Source of the DNA: Patiria pectinifera
Lineage: Eukaryota; Echinodermata; Asteroidea; Valvatida; Asterinidae
Direction of reading: 5' to 3'
Assembly: GCA_029964075.1 (NCBI GenBank)
Contig: CM057129.1
Coordinates: forward strand, 13,383,430-13,447,429
DNA: 64,000 nucleotides
This document shows, piece by piece, positions 24,801 to 37,215 of the stretch. Below the pieces are notes generated by a model, which was not told the DNA's origin, did not search any database, and saw only the letters and a list, made by a program, of their open reading frames with translations. Numbering within the stretch: position 1 is the stretch's first letter; each line of letters begins with the position of its first letter. The translations under genes were made by a program, and so were the position numbers.

Positions 24801-25265
24801 TACAGGGCGAGTAAAAAAAACCACGAAACCCAAATATCGGGACCATTGTTTTAGTGAAGTTCTGAATGTAGCACTTTCAAAATCTAGGATATCAAAGTTC
24901 AATTCATAAGCTTTCTTTTAGTACAAGAATCATTCAAATCACTTATGTACTTTTCAAGTTACGGACTTTTTAACACAAGCATCGTTTTGAAGTTCTGTCC
25001 ACGGATCACAAAAAGGTAAGTGTTCTTTCAGCAAAACGATAACAAATCACATATGGATGTGTGTGAATTGTTTCCGTTTTGCTGATAGATCGCACACCTT
25101 TTGTGTGATCCGTGGACAGAACTTGAAAAGTACACGGGTGATTTGAATGATTCTTTTACTAAAAGAAAGCTTATGAATTGAGCTTATATATGCTAGAATT
25201 CGAAAATGCTACATGCAGAACTTCACTAAAACATTTGGGTTTCGTGTTTTTTGACTCACCCTGTA
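24801..25265. mobile_element. CAGGGTG-type foldback MITE, copy 1
   Basis: The element is about 465 bp, starts TACAGGGCGAGTAAAA and ends GACTCACCCTGTA, with TA on both sides. It folds almost end to end: left-arm blocks GAAACCCAAAT, GTGAAGTTCTG, CATAAGCTTTCTTTTAG and TGTCCACGGATCACA recur as reverse complements on the right. There is no ORF of note. TA target site and short CAGGGTG terminus suggest mobilisation by a Tc1/mariner-type transposase (inference). The same family as 54955-55249. Confidence 0.85.
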
Positions 25266-26384
25266 TTGCGCGCTACGCGTCAGTGTAAAAGGCATATTAA
25301 ATCGTGGATTTTCACCCTATTTTCAGATGTTATTTAATCATGTATGATTTGATTGAAAGATGATGAAATGCTGAACAATATAAGCAGCATTTGTCTGTGT
25401 TTCAAGTCAGGATCAGCCACAGACACGAGGCTTTCATATAGCTGCCATTTCGGATTACTGCTTTGTTCTGATAACTAGGCAATGCGTACACATACACGAT
25501 GCAAAACAACGGAATGGTTGATAACGGTAACGGATGGCCAAATGTATTCGTACACGTATCCATTCGGTTGCGAAATCTCTTTATTTTCACGACGAAACTT
25601 GATACTTGATAAACAAGCAAAGCTAAGTTGAAAAAACAAATTGTTATCGACCTCTGGTGGCATTTCGACACAGCGCTACAGTGTTCCACTTACCAAAAGA
25701 ACAGGTGCTACTAGATTGAACGTATCGAGCATTCGCACATAATTACTCAGTTTATGGAGACAAATATTTGTTTTGCTGGCATTATGCAAATGAGTTTATT
25801 GAGTTTTCACGTTCACCCGCAGAATAACTCACGCTTAACCCTACATTAAGTTTCTTATTAAACCGATCGATAACAACTGACACGTTTTTCACACATCTGC
25901 ACATGGCACTATCAGAAAGTTCTTTTGAGATAATGATATTCAAATCTATTCAATGTTGGTGGGCTTTTTGGTTTTTAGCCACCAACGACCTGAACATTGT
26001 CGATCGACGCTGTTACTAGCGGACGCCCCATGGGACGGACAAATGAAGTTTCGTCGTGGAAAGCTGGGATTTCTCGATCGATCCAGTTGAAACATTATCG
26101 GTTCACCTGATACGAGAAACCGTGCTCGAATACAGAATCGCTTTCTGGTCGACTGAAGAGCGCCGACTATTCGGATATCATATACGGAATTTATTGGAAG
26201 GGAAGGGACTATTATTGTCAATTGTGAAGCTTTTTTTTACGACCGCAATCTCTAGTTTTTAATGCTTTTGTTTTTGAGCAACTAAGGGAAATGTACGACG
26301 TGGGGTACAATCTGAGCATCTCAGAAAGATGCATGACCAGACATCGCAAACGGGCACCTTGACTATAGTCTATTGAAGCAAATG

Positions 26385-26416
26385 TTCGAGTTGGAGTAAA
26401 GTTACTCCAATTCGAA
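26385..26416. repeat. Short inverted repeat next to a foldback element
   Basis: TTCGAGTTGGAGTAA and TTACTCCAATTCGAA pair at 14 of 15 positions with a two-base spacer. It lies about 50 bp left of the MITE at 26466. Confidence 0.7.
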
Positions 26417-26465
26417 AATTCAAATCTAAATTTGAAAAATTATAATGTAATTTAAAACTTGTCAC

Positions 26466-26918
26466 TATAGGGTGACCCCAAAAACTTTGCGCAGGCAGAT
26501 ATCGTTAAATTTCTCAAAAAGTACCTAACATGAGTATTTAATTTTGACTGAGCATCTTAATAATACTCGTGTATAATCAATGAAAATGTCATGGAAACCC
26601 ATTCATGCAAACCAGAGCTGTAACAGATTACAGGAGGATGTGTGATTTTCAACCATTAAATCGTTACCGGAACTCTGCAATGGGTCTTTTCATTAACTGT
26701 GTACATTTGTAAATTACAGTGGAACGGGTGAAAAACAAATTGCCATTTACAATCTGTTGTATCTGTGGTTTGCATGAATGGATTTTCATCAAATATTTGC
26801 TGAGATTATACACCAGAGTACAATCAATATACTCCATAAACATGAAATCCTGACGTTGGATACTTTTTGAGAAATTTAAAGATGTCTGCTTGCACAACTT
26901 TTTGGGTATCACCCTGTA
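26466..26918. mobile_element. CAGGGTG-type foldback MITE, second family
   Basis: The left end TATAGGGTGACCCCAAAAA and the right end GGGTATCACCCTGTA are inverted copies. Arms include CGTTAAATTTCTCAAAAAGT on the left and its complement ACTTTTTGAGAAATTTAAAG on the right, extending roughly 200 bp each. TA flanks both ends. It is non-coding. Confidence 0.85.
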
Positions 26919-29307
26919 TTGACACTAATGTCGAATTCATGTCTTTTTGAGCATCAAAATGGCGTCGTTTCGAATGTCGTTTAAAACAAAAATCTTTTCT
27001 AAAGGTAAAAGTTTTGTTGGTTGGACATGAATCCTGGTTGAAGGAAAACGAGACAAGATTTGGGGATTGACAAATTCAAATTAAAGGTAAAACATCTGAT
27101 GATAAGAACCACTTTGATTGGTAAATATATGAAGCGTTATACTAACATGTCACCATATCCCAATCTGAAGTTTACGTCCCTCAAGGCATTATAACAAAAT
27201 GTTACCAAAACCTAATATTGAATTGACATCGCACCGACGCATTGAAATAGCATATTTCTAAAAGCCTATATTGAATTGACACCTACCCGTTGCAAAATAA
27301 GTTTAATGAACAGGTCTCAATTTTCCTGTAATTTAGCATTTCAAAGCATTTTTGGGACAGGGAATTCGAACCCAACATTTTTAATAGAGTTACATTGCCG
27401 TATCTGTGCGTATATCACCGGCCGTACATGCTTCTATAATTTCCCGCCAAATTTAATTTAGAACATCGACATTTTCTGCCTCGAAGGTATATACCGTGCG
27501 TTTTACAACACCTAATTTGTCATTCTGGATCAGAAATAACACGAGCACGTTAGGTAATACCTAAGCAGACACAACCACGAGTTCCACTTATTCTGTGCAA
27601 GTATACGTGTTTAACTGCATGGTTTTAACTGTAACATTCAAGTTTTTCGTGTGGTTCACAAAACGATTGGTTGAATTTAGTTTAAACAGTGCGGCGACAT
27701 TTCCGATTTTGGTTAGCAATTTTTCAGATTTGGCTAGGCGAGAAACGTTCGCTTCAACATTTGCGCGAAGCAATAGAATATTGGGCACAGCATGACTATG
27801 CCTATCTTTATTTCGAAACTGATTGAGTTTAGAGGTTTTTCGCTGATGAAATAGTTACTGCCTATATACGGAACATGGCCCAGGCGAGGTTGTGTGTACG
27901 GTTTGTATTCTGTGGTGAAATCAATAAGCAGAGCCGACGTTAAGTAAACATATTCGCATGTACTGAGCGACACCGACCGGGCAATTTGACTTTCAATACC
28001 GTCCAATTACAGGCACATCTGACCCGGTCTCTCCGACAGAGACCGAGCCTGGCAAACTATACGCTCCCGGGCCGCGGCAAGGCAGAAAGGAGTACGCTTC
28101 CCTCCCTCGTATATCCCTGTAGCCGGTGATGAGTTACATTACGACTTAACCTGATTACAGCCGCATCATCCCTTGCCCGGGTTTCCCGGGACAGTTCCTC
28201 GAACCCCAAAACGTAATCCTCTACTAGTTGATACAATTTGGTCTGATTGGCGAAATGTAATAGCATTATGCGTCATTCGCCTTACAATCTAGAAAAAAAG
28301 TCAGCTCGGATAGTGAACTGCACTTGCATAGAGAAAGGAGGGCAGGGATATGAATAACAGATCCCAGATTGGACTCGAGTTACTTGTTGGAATAAGAGAA
28401 CGAGAATGTGAATTCATTGACACAAGAAGGGGGCTATTATACAGCGTGTTTGTACATGAAATTCGATCAAGAGGGTGGCATTTTGGGGGGTTTTTTTGAC
28501 GAGGATATTTGTGGCTATAAAGGCACCTCAGTTGGCATGAATCCTTATTTTGCACGCTCTCTGTGGTACAGCAGTATAGGGGAGGGGGGCTTTCGGTTGA
28601 CATTTCGAGCGTCCTTCGCGATGCGTCTACACTTGAGGGGTTTAGTTACACAATGTTCACACCGTGTGCTATGGCATTTCCTAAACGCTGAGTTGGCAAA
28701 CGCACAGCGAATAATTGTGCTCACGTCCGCAGACTGGGGCTGGTTTGCATGGATTACGAAAGTAGATGCACACAGGCTTATAACAAACTGAGGCTTCGCC
28801 CAAGGAAAAACGCCATGTGAAAAACCGTGAAGAGTATACTACCGATGGTTTACATTTTTAACACATTGTAAACGCGTTTTGCAACAGCATATACACATTT
28901 GAACTCGTTTACGGGAAGAGACGCCATTATTATAGTAAAAGGTCGAATTCATTATTCAGATATCAAACAGCCGGATTTTGGAGCTGACTTTGGCTGAAAT
29001 TTGACTTCCAGAAAAACAATTCTAAACATTCCGTTTACATTGTAAACGCCCCGTTTAACGATGCTATATGAACACTAAACATTCTATGCCAGTTCTAAAC
29101 GCTTTATATCTTCCAAACTTCATTAGCAGGGTGACCAGTAAACGTTTGGGCTGTTCAAACGTTTCGTGCAGTTTAACCGCCCTTCTTCAGGTAAAAACAT
29201 CTTTATGCTCAATACTTAACGAGTCAGAGTATATTTCCAAATTGAATATCACCAGAATGATCGGATCGAAGAGGTTGACCTTTTTTTACCGGCAAGACAA
29301 AAGAAAT

Positions 29308-29345
29308 TAAACAAACAAATAAACAAACAAACGAACAAAACAAAC
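29308..29345 (+). repeat. AAAC-type microsatellite
   Basis: AAACAAACAAATAAACAAAC and AAACGAACAAAAC units form an imperfect (AAAC)n run. Confidence 0.85.
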
Positions 29346-30971
29346 CAGCCTTTTTTTGCATTTGGGGCTTTTAAACATCTGTGGTATATCAAAAAATGTC
29401 CAATGCTTATATTCTTATTATATATTTTATACGCATGCCAAAATTTCACACAAATTATGCCACCTGCGTTACAATCTCCCAATGCTGCAGGAAAGGTGGA
29501 TTCCTCGTCTGCGTCTGTGTATGAAGTGTGCGGAGACGGGACAAATTAAATTTGCTCCTTTCAAGATTCCTGCCAGGGAACCTTGTGCTGAATCAATTTC
29601 ATGTAAAAGTAATTTGAAAACCAGATTATTTTCAAGACGCAAGGTCAGTGGTGGCGTAAGGAACAGGATTCGCCAGCTGCGAAAACCATCTTCCTGCTGT
29701 TTTTTTTTCTTCTTCTTCTTTTTTTATCATTACCATCCTCTCGGGAAAAAACAAACCTGTCATCCATTCAATTTTGTTCTACTCTTGCTTCTGATATTTA
29801 ATAATTAAAGCCGTCTTACTGGTCCAGCGGTCAATAATAGGCAGGAAAATTTCCCCTGGGAAGTACAAGGAAAGTTGCAGCTTTTTGTCAGTGATGCAGG
29901 CACGGCTAGAAGAAAAAAATTAATTCCGAATGCACTCTACGAAAATTGCAGATGGAGTTCCCGCCCTTTTCAAAATTCTGGATGCGGAATTGGAATGCGC
30001 GGGAAAATGGACTACCCAATTAATCGCGCTGGTTTACTGTACATCCACTCAGTGATGAAGTGCACGGAGGTTGATTGCTTGATGCGTGGACATAATTGAG
30101 CAGGGTACCAGCGTGTTTATTGGGACATCTCATGGAGCGCGTGAGATCAGACAATGTATGCAACTAGGTAAAGTGAATTAGAACAGACAGGCCCGCAACT
30201 GCCACAGCAAATGCTCCAGTCAAATTCAACCCTGTTTTTCCCCCACCTCTTATAGTCGGTCAAAGAGTCATCGGGCTGAACTTCCCAAAACTCGCTTTGT
30301 ATGGATTGCGTGGGCGTCTCCTGTCCAGGGGAATGATTGACTTCAATCGGAACGAAATCAACCGGAATCCAGCTCATTTTATGCACATTTCTTATCCTCC
30401 TTTTTGCTTGTTGAAATGCCATATAACTGCAATGTATAAAACTTTAGATGAGTGTTATCGCATGACCTTTTCACGTTACACGCAATTATACGTTCCTGTG
30501 TTTCTGTGCCTTGCAATTTCAACCTAAGCACTGGTTACTCCGGCGTGGACTCCGATTATTCGCAAGGTGAATTTCAACCTTTCTCTTAGAAATGGTCACA
30601 CGAATTGACCCGCACAAGGTCGAAGATTTTTCCAATAGTTTCTGCTATTTTCAAAAGCATTGATAATCTATGCATGATTTGATGATTTGCACACGGCCTT
30701 GATTCGTTCATACGTGCGTTTATTTTTTACCCTACTTTAAAAAAAAAAAAAGAAGGATATTCTTACGTGGGTTAAAAAAAACTTATCCAGTGTATGTTAT
30801 TCCCCGATTCCACAGACAGACTGTTGTTATTTGTATAGTCCTATGTCTTAAACAACACCCTCTTTTGTCATGGGTTGTTAATATTCCACGATATTAACTT
30901 GGGATATTATTTCGAATGACTGTATACCAGCGCAGATCTTGTGCAGCCTTCATATTCAAAACAGTGACACC

Positions 30972-31056
30972 GATACCGGCTAAACAATGACTTCACCCGC
31001 GTCCGCACTCACCATACCAGCTAAACAATGACTTCATCCGCGTCCGCAACTCATGG
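30972..31056 (+). repeat. Two-copy tandem duplication (about 41 bp)
   Basis: ATACCGGCTAAACAATGACT starting at 30973 is repeated as ATACCAGCTAAACAATGACT at 31014. Both continue TTCAYCCGCGTCCGCA. Confidence 0.85.
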
Positions 31057-31964
31057 ATATTAAAATGGCCAAGGCAGGTAGGACCTACATACATAATCTC
31101 TTCGCCTGCAAATCGAGACCTTTCAATGGGTGACGTCACAGTAGATGTTCAACCCAGGCAGGTGTATTACTGATGGCGGTATCAGGTTGAAACAGCCGTA
31201 GGGGCTGGAAGGAAACACCACGGATAATAGCTCGAACTATTTCCCATGAGGTCTAGGCAGCGCAGAGAATTTGGCCTCATCCATTTTTAAGCACCCAGCA
31301 CCCCCTCCTTCTTTTCCGTATATCTGCGCAAGCGGAACACGTCAGTGAGAACGTGATCATGTGGAGCTACTATACGAGAAAGAGACAACACAGGGACACA
31401 TTATTTTCTTTTCCCGAAGGATTTTCCCATGGTTGCGCAGCTATCTGAAAGCAGGAGCGCGCCCAACTATAAAAAAAAAGTATATTAGCCGCACGCTTGA
31501 AGGGCACATTTTGGTAAAGCCAAGTTGGAAGTGGGGTAACTTGCTCAAGATGGATAAAGCCGGAAAGGAGCCGCTTGAGGGCGCTCCTGTTACCTTGTTC
31601 CCGTCTATCTAAATGATTGTAGTCAATGCATACACATGTTTTGATATTGTTCCGGTCATATTTTAACCGTTTAGGTTTGTGACGATTCTATTAGTGATCA
31701 GGAAACCGTCGCAAAACAATGCCCTGCCGCACAAGCAACTACTAAGAATCGACACTTTAGTAATTCACTCCCTTCTGAGCATTTTCGCGGCTTTTTTCCG
31801 GGTCATTTAAAGAGCATGCTTGTACAGGATACCTTTTGAAGGTCATCAGGAAGATTCATCGAAATGTTAATTGTATCCAATGAATAAATATCTAAACACT
31901 GTGCCTGCCGCTGGAGGGCGCCACATCCCCTTTCCAAAAATATCAAGATGGCGGCCGGACGTAC

Positions 31965-32383
31965 CTTTCGCACACGTGAAGAATCCAACTGGCTATAATC
32001 CATAACGTGACAGTGAAGACCAAGAGCACTGTTCCGGGACATATTGTCATGAGAGTCTTCAGCACGAACCGCGTGTTGAAGTTGATCCGGTTGAGGGCGC
32101 CTATGCTCCGGGAGGAGGCGTCCGTAAAGAGTTTGCTGTGCAACAGCATGACCCGGCAAATCAGGTAGAGTCTGAGGAACATGGGGATTGACAAGAGGAT
32201 GTCCACGTCGGCATGGGCTGTCCTGGGGTCGTGGGTGTACGCAAACTCGGCCACCCATTTGAAAAAGTAGTTGCCCGGCACCGGGTGGATGACACACACA
32301 AAGAGTTCACAGGTGATGAGGGAGATCCGGGACCACGTCATCGCTATCCGCCATTCGTCAGCACAGTTGTCCACCAAGAAAAG
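31965..32383 (-). CDS. KCNN: SK (KCNN) potassium channel, exon encoding end of S2 to S5 (internal exon, partial gene)
   Basis: This exon encodes part of the membrane domain of a small-conductance calcium-activated K+ channel, a tetrameric plasma-membrane channel that hyperpolarises excitable cells when calmodulin binds calcium. The frame reads 139 codons plus two bases. Visible blocks: LFLVDN at residues 1-6 (end of S2 and loop), S3 at about 19-34 followed by [24 protein letters not shown] around S4 (58-74), [19 protein letters not shown] (80-98) in the S4-S5 linker, and [10 protein letters not shown] in S5 (114-123). These strings are hallmarks of SK rather than IK (KCNN4) channels. The acceptor is CCCGTAG before codon CTT and the donor is GAAAG|GTACGT, leaving phase 2. 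The preceding exon, expected to end in a REIQ-like motif, was not found between 32384 and 64000. Family assignment is secure; the subtype cannot be fixed. Confidence 0.96.
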
Positions 32384-33408
32384 CTACGGGAACAAAAAAT
32401 ATATAAAACAAGTTATTTCTTGCTCTTACGTTTTCAAAATGGCCGACAAATGAAAATAGTGATTAAAAGAAGCTCTGTTTATATCTTAAATCCCCATAAT
32501 TTTATGATGTCAACTGGAAAAGAGATTTGTTGAAAGAGGGTCCGTTGTGAAATAAAATTGATGGCCAAGAAAGATATCGCACTGACTTTGGAAATTGGAA
32601 CGGCACCTAGATGAGGATGAAAAAAAAACGTAGTGAAAGAGGCTGCGATCCGAAAATAACATGGCGAGAATAGAATGGTCACAGATCAATGTGGCAAGCA
32701 ACGCTCAGGGTGAACAAACTCCTTAATAATTCAGCCAGGCACCTCCTTGACTAGACACGAGGCTTGTGTATGGTTATGCAAACATTCTCGCACTCCGGCA
32801 GATTCCCGCTGAATTCCTTGTCACTCCGGCTAAGACAACAACACTCGGGGTCTAAAAACGATCGACAACCGCCTGCGAATGCAAATTCCCGCGGATAGGA
32901 AGACGCCATGATGGCTTTTTCTTCATTGCGTTAAACACGGTGGAATAAACGGTCGCGAGCGAGAAAGCCAGCGCTAGGAAAACAAGTCATTAGCGATAAT
33001 TGGGTGCCTGTTATCTGTCCATTTTGGAATTATTGTCGATTGGTATTTACGGAAGGGAATTATTCAATTGGTGACGAATTGAGTGCCCCAGCGTGCACGG
33101 TAGCTAGCTACCACTACACAGTGAAGATCTGAGAACACATCAAGCCCTGAGCTATTTTAAAGAGTACAGTTGGACTCGAACGTATACCATCGTATTTACA
33201 TTCAAACACACCTCGAAAGTTCTTAGTTTAAAAATTGAATACCTCCCAGCAAACATTTAAATTAATTCAATTAATTCGAAAATGTTGATGTGATACCCAG
33301 GCAATTCAGCCACATTTTCTAAATATTCAACGTTTCTATTCCTTTCCTCAGACGTTTTTTTCCCTTCTAACTTTTCAGTGACAGCCTACCAAGGTGCATT
33401 TATACAAA

Positions 33409-33845
33409 TAAGGATGTGAGTTTGCTTTTAATTTTGTAGACATTTAGCAAACATTTTGAGAACCGTTTAAACGTTTAAATGTTTAGCCATTTCACAAAGG
33501 CTGACGTCTGCCATATTGTCTGCAGACCGGCGTGATTGACATGATAAATCCACAATGATTGACATAATAAATAGCGGGCAGTCACTGAAGACAAACGAAA
33601 ACTGAACTACGTATATGCCGAATGTAATCAAGCATTGCCGTGCTTCTACGGTTTTGTAAATTATTAAAGTATGTTTGAAAACATCGTTAATTATTTATGC
33701 TTTGTATGTTTAACTCAAAGGAAGATCGCGTGAACGTTAGTCCCTTTTTTATAATTCGGGTTTCGTTTAAACGTTTTGGATAATTTGTACACGGATTTAC
33801 ACTGGTTTGGTTTAAACGTTTAAACGTGTAAACGTCACATCCTTA
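33409..33845. mobile_element. GTTTAAACG-rich foldback element
   Basis: The left end TAAGGATGTGAGTTTGC and the right end AAACGTCACATCCTTA are inverted. GTTTAAACGTTTAAA occurs near 33465 and again near 33810. The element is about 437 bp with no ORF. Short GTTTAC/GTAAACG words of similar type also occur around 28850-29060. Confidence 0.65.
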
Positions 33846-34465
33846 CTTAAAACTCGGTACCATTCCCACGTTGGTATTGTACTGGAAGTTTTTAAACTTG
33901 GTTTCGTTAGAGTCTGGTTTCATCACTGGCTTTAGAATCTTTCAGAATCCTTTAATGTCCCGTCGATTGAAAAACTCTGAACTTGTGCCCATAATACAGC
34001 ATTTAAGATTCATTTGGCATACAAACAGACCTATTTATTCAGATGGAGTTCCCTTATAGCCGGGGCCAGAAATAACTTGTAGTCAAAGCCGAAACGAGGG
34101 CCCGGTTTCGAAAACCCCACATCTGTAAAATACAAGCATCCAAGCAAAGCTTGCTCCTCATATTTGATACCGCGATGATTCACTGCTATGACGTCAGACA
34201 GCGAGACAAACATAGCCGCACTGCCAAATCATAATGTGCGCGCTGGAAGATATATGTATGTCGTCACCATTGGCAAGACGCATTAGCCTGCACAAAAGAT
34301 AGGACTACCATAATCATCACCATTACGGTCACACAGTAATGTTGAACATACTTTACCAGACGCTAATAGTATAGGCCTCCGGCAACACGACCCGATACAT
34401 CCACGCACTATGATACCGCACGAGACTGCACGCCTGTTTTTGTCTTCTTCTTTTTTGGTTCAAGA

Positions 34466-35127
34466 TACATGGTGGTTCAAAAAAAAAGGACACCCACATT
34501 TGACAGCAATTTTCACCTACTTAATGAACTTATTTTGAATATTTTTTTCACATAGTAGTAAAGTATAGGCCTTTAACCATGCATGGTGAAAAAAGCTTAG
34601 TAAAAGTCGCAAAAATAGTGATATTATGCTAATTTGAATACAAGTCACCAAAATCAGCCTTGTCCACGGGTTATTCTATGTAAATTGGACGTTTTCGTAG
34701 TTCATAAAAATTAAAAAACCTTCCCACCAAAATATATTTTGCCCTGGTAACTTTTATTGAAGCTGTCCAATTATTCATGTCAGTGTTAAGATCATCTACT
34801 CAATGAGCTGTCGGCTTAAGTTCATTGTTGCATAACATTACATAACATAACAATCAAATGTCATGCCCTTTCAAATAAAGCTCCGATAGCTGAGCTCAGT
34901 CAAGCGAAGGGAATGTATACCTCCGTGGACAAACAGGTTTCGCACATGAAATGTTCAAATTAGCATAGCTCAACGACAAAATGTGCAAATGCAACGATTT
35001 TTTCGTCACATTTGCCTAAAGGCCAGTACTTTAATAGCTACTAATCGACAGCTAAAAATAATTTTTTAAAAATAGGTGAAAATTGCTGTAAACTGTGGGT
35101 GTCCTTTTTTTTTTTAACCACCCTGTA
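34466..35127. mobile_element. CAGGGTG-type foldback MITE, third family
   Basis: The left end ATGGTGGTTCAAAAAAAAA is followed by GGACACCCACATTTGACAG; the right end is the inverse, GGGTGTCC then a T-run and AACCACCCTGTA. CAATTTTCACCTA and its complement TAGGTGAAAATTG extend the arms. It is 662 bp, non-coding and flanked by TA. Arm similarity decays towards the centre. Confidence 0.8.
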
Positions 35128-35134
35128 CATAAAG

Positions 35135-35280
35135 CGAAAAAATTGCTCAAAATATGAAGTAAGGTGCATAATTACTAACCTGTTTAACTTTTAACTTAAT
35201 CACTACTATACATTTTGAGAAACAGAGAAAACATGAGCAGATCTTTTGGGGGCTCATAACTGGATACCGGTGTCTCCGGG
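35135..35280 (+). repeat. Dispersed repeat family S, copy 2
   Basis: AAGGTGCATAATTACTAACC, CTGTTTAACTTTTAACTTA and CTATACATTTTGAGAAACAG match the copy at 7205-7350, followed in both by TTTTGGGGG. It lies just right of the foldback ending at 35127. Confidence 0.6.
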
Positions 35281-37079
35281 AAACTCTACACTAATTGTCC
35301 TTCAGGCCTTTCAGTCTCACATGCACCATTTTTTGTTCTATAAAAAAGTAAATACAATATTTAGATGTAATGACTGATGAAATGAATCGGCCCAATGTTA
35401 ATGATCTAGAGACCTGCATTTTTCATGAGCAGTGCAGTCTGAAGTAACATGAACCCATTTGGCTTATTTGATGGTCGCTAACATAGTACATGCATTAGTA
35501 ATGGAGATGCACAATACAATGTACAGTGTATATTGAAATGTAATGCATGTACTTGTTTAATGAAAGGGCTCTGTGACACGTAGCTCACTATAGCCATAAT
35601 GTCAATCTCCTCAAATAGTTCAAGAAAAATTCGAACGTCAAAATTTTCCCGAAAGAAAAAGATATTACACTTTGGAAGTGAACATTATTGACCTGTGTAG
35701 TCGATATTCATAGACCACATTTTGAGACACTTGATATGCTCTCTCTGTTTTTATATACATGTAGATATATTTCCAATAGTATTTTTGGATTTAATATTTC
35801 ATTGATACAGCAACCCCGAGGAGGGTGTTTTGCCTTCTTTGATGACAACTGCTTTTAATAATTGTCTATTTTTGGAAGAGATAGCTTAATAGTAAAGAAA
35901 TTTGATTTGCGACCTTTTGGGGCCTTCATTATTTCACCATGGATGGGCAATCGTCGAATCAAAGGCTTCTTAGAAAAAAAAATAAGAGACAAACAACTCT
36001 CGTAAATTACAAAACTCAAATGATAAAATAAAAAGCCGTCATCTTTTTTTTTTAAAGATGAGTATTCAAGCATATTTAATTTCAAGTAAAATGTGAAATA
36101 TTGCACTGAAGCCTGCAGCTATGTACAAAACTGGAGGGCATACTGGATAAATATAAACACTATTTGATTTAAAAAAAAAAAACAATTAAATTTAAAAAAA
36201 AAGCAAGCCATATTGTTTGAGGTTTGTCTTTTTTTGATTTGCTTTCGCGTGTTCAAAGGTGTCCTGACCTTCTCTTTATTATGTAGTGGATACAATCAGC
36301 ACGCTTCGGTTTGTCCATTTTACAGGAAATAATGAAGTCTTCACGACAGGAACACGTCCAGAGTCGATTTGATATGAATTACAACTCGTCATCGCGCACA
36401 CCAATGCATCAATTTTCCAAAATGCTGTTTGCCCTTTTTTATTTCAAAATAAACAAAATTGTTAAATTATAATATCTTGTGAGCTGTGTGAATTTAGTGG
36501 ATACAAAACACTCGTTTAGCTAAGGTTAACCTGAAGTATTAATACATTGTGATATATTATTCGTAACAAGCATCTTAAAAATGTTAAAACAAAAATATGA
36601 TTTTCGCACAATAATATATTTTTAAATACAAATATAACGAACAAACAAGCAAACAAAACATCCATAAAGTTTAATTTGTGTTTCGATCTTTCTCGAAAAA
36701 GTATACTTTTTAACACGATTAGGTTTCTACAGCTAATACAGGGACAACGGTTCACATGGTGTTCTTATTGTGACGGTTTTTGACACAAACGATCAACAAC
36801 AAAACCTAGAACAGAGAGTTGTGCTTTGTGGTGAAGAATTTTTTTTTATCTTCTTACTTTTCACATGAGAACGCCTTTAATCAAAACAGACGTAAACAAT
36901 TGCCGTCCTCAGATCTTAGTCAGGAAGCAATTGAACTCTTGCCTCTGGGTTGAGTCCAAGATTTTAAAGATCCAATACGCCTCTTGCCAAATCGCCGGAT
37001 TATCCAAGCACCAATGAGTTCCGATTGGAATCAAACTTCACTCGGCGAATCTCAGCTTACGAGGGGGGAAAACCAAGCG

Positions 37080-37215
37080 AGTCCCAGGGTCGCCACGTTA
37101 TTAAAACCGCTCGGCGCATATCGCGCCGGCCGGCCCCTGTGACGTCATCGCAGGCCTCGACGTCACCGGCGTTAATGTCACAAAGTGCGCGCGTCTAGGG
37201 GCCCCGTTGCGAGCG
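37080..37215. promoter_or_regulatory. CpG-rich block with CRE-like motifs
   Basis: The block contains CGCGCCGGCCGGCCCC, then TGACGTCATCG, GACGTCACCGG and GTGCGCGCG. It is GC-rich against an AT-rich background. It could be a promoter or enhancer, but no associated exon was recognised. Confidence 0.3.

Larger units (their letters stand above)
19790..31964 (-). other. Intron between SK S5 exon and pore exon (about 12.2 kb)
   Basis: The intron is phase 2, bounded by GTACGT and CCCCACAG. It contains a dispersed repeat copy (20465-20995), a tRNA-like foldback (21740-21845), a T(21) run at 22671-22691, two CAGGGTG-type foldbacks (24801-25265 and 26466-26918), a small hairpin at 26385-26416, an AAAC-rich microsatellite at about 29308-29345, a pyrimidine tract at 29699-29727 and a two-copy tandem duplication at 30972-31056. 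Open frames at 23900-24364, 28408-28791 and 30147-30422 carry no recognisable domain and are treated as chance. Apart from these I see nothing gene-like. Confidence 0.85.

Noticed and set aside
28408-28791. 127-codon plus-strand open frame in an SK intron
   Set aside because: No recognisable domain, no conserved motif and no supporting context.
30147-30422. 91-codon minus-strand open frame between SK exons, considered as an alternative exon
   Set aside because: SK channels have no sequence between S5 and the pore matching it; the flanking exons already join in frame without it.
36516-36755. Minus-strand hydrophobic open frame ending IIYHNVLILQ before GTTAAC, considered as the SK S1-S2 exon
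   Set aside because: It lacks the conserved ETELSW-type S1 motif and any KCLISLST-like S2 sequence; the similarity is limited to a YH...Q pattern in AT-rich DNA.
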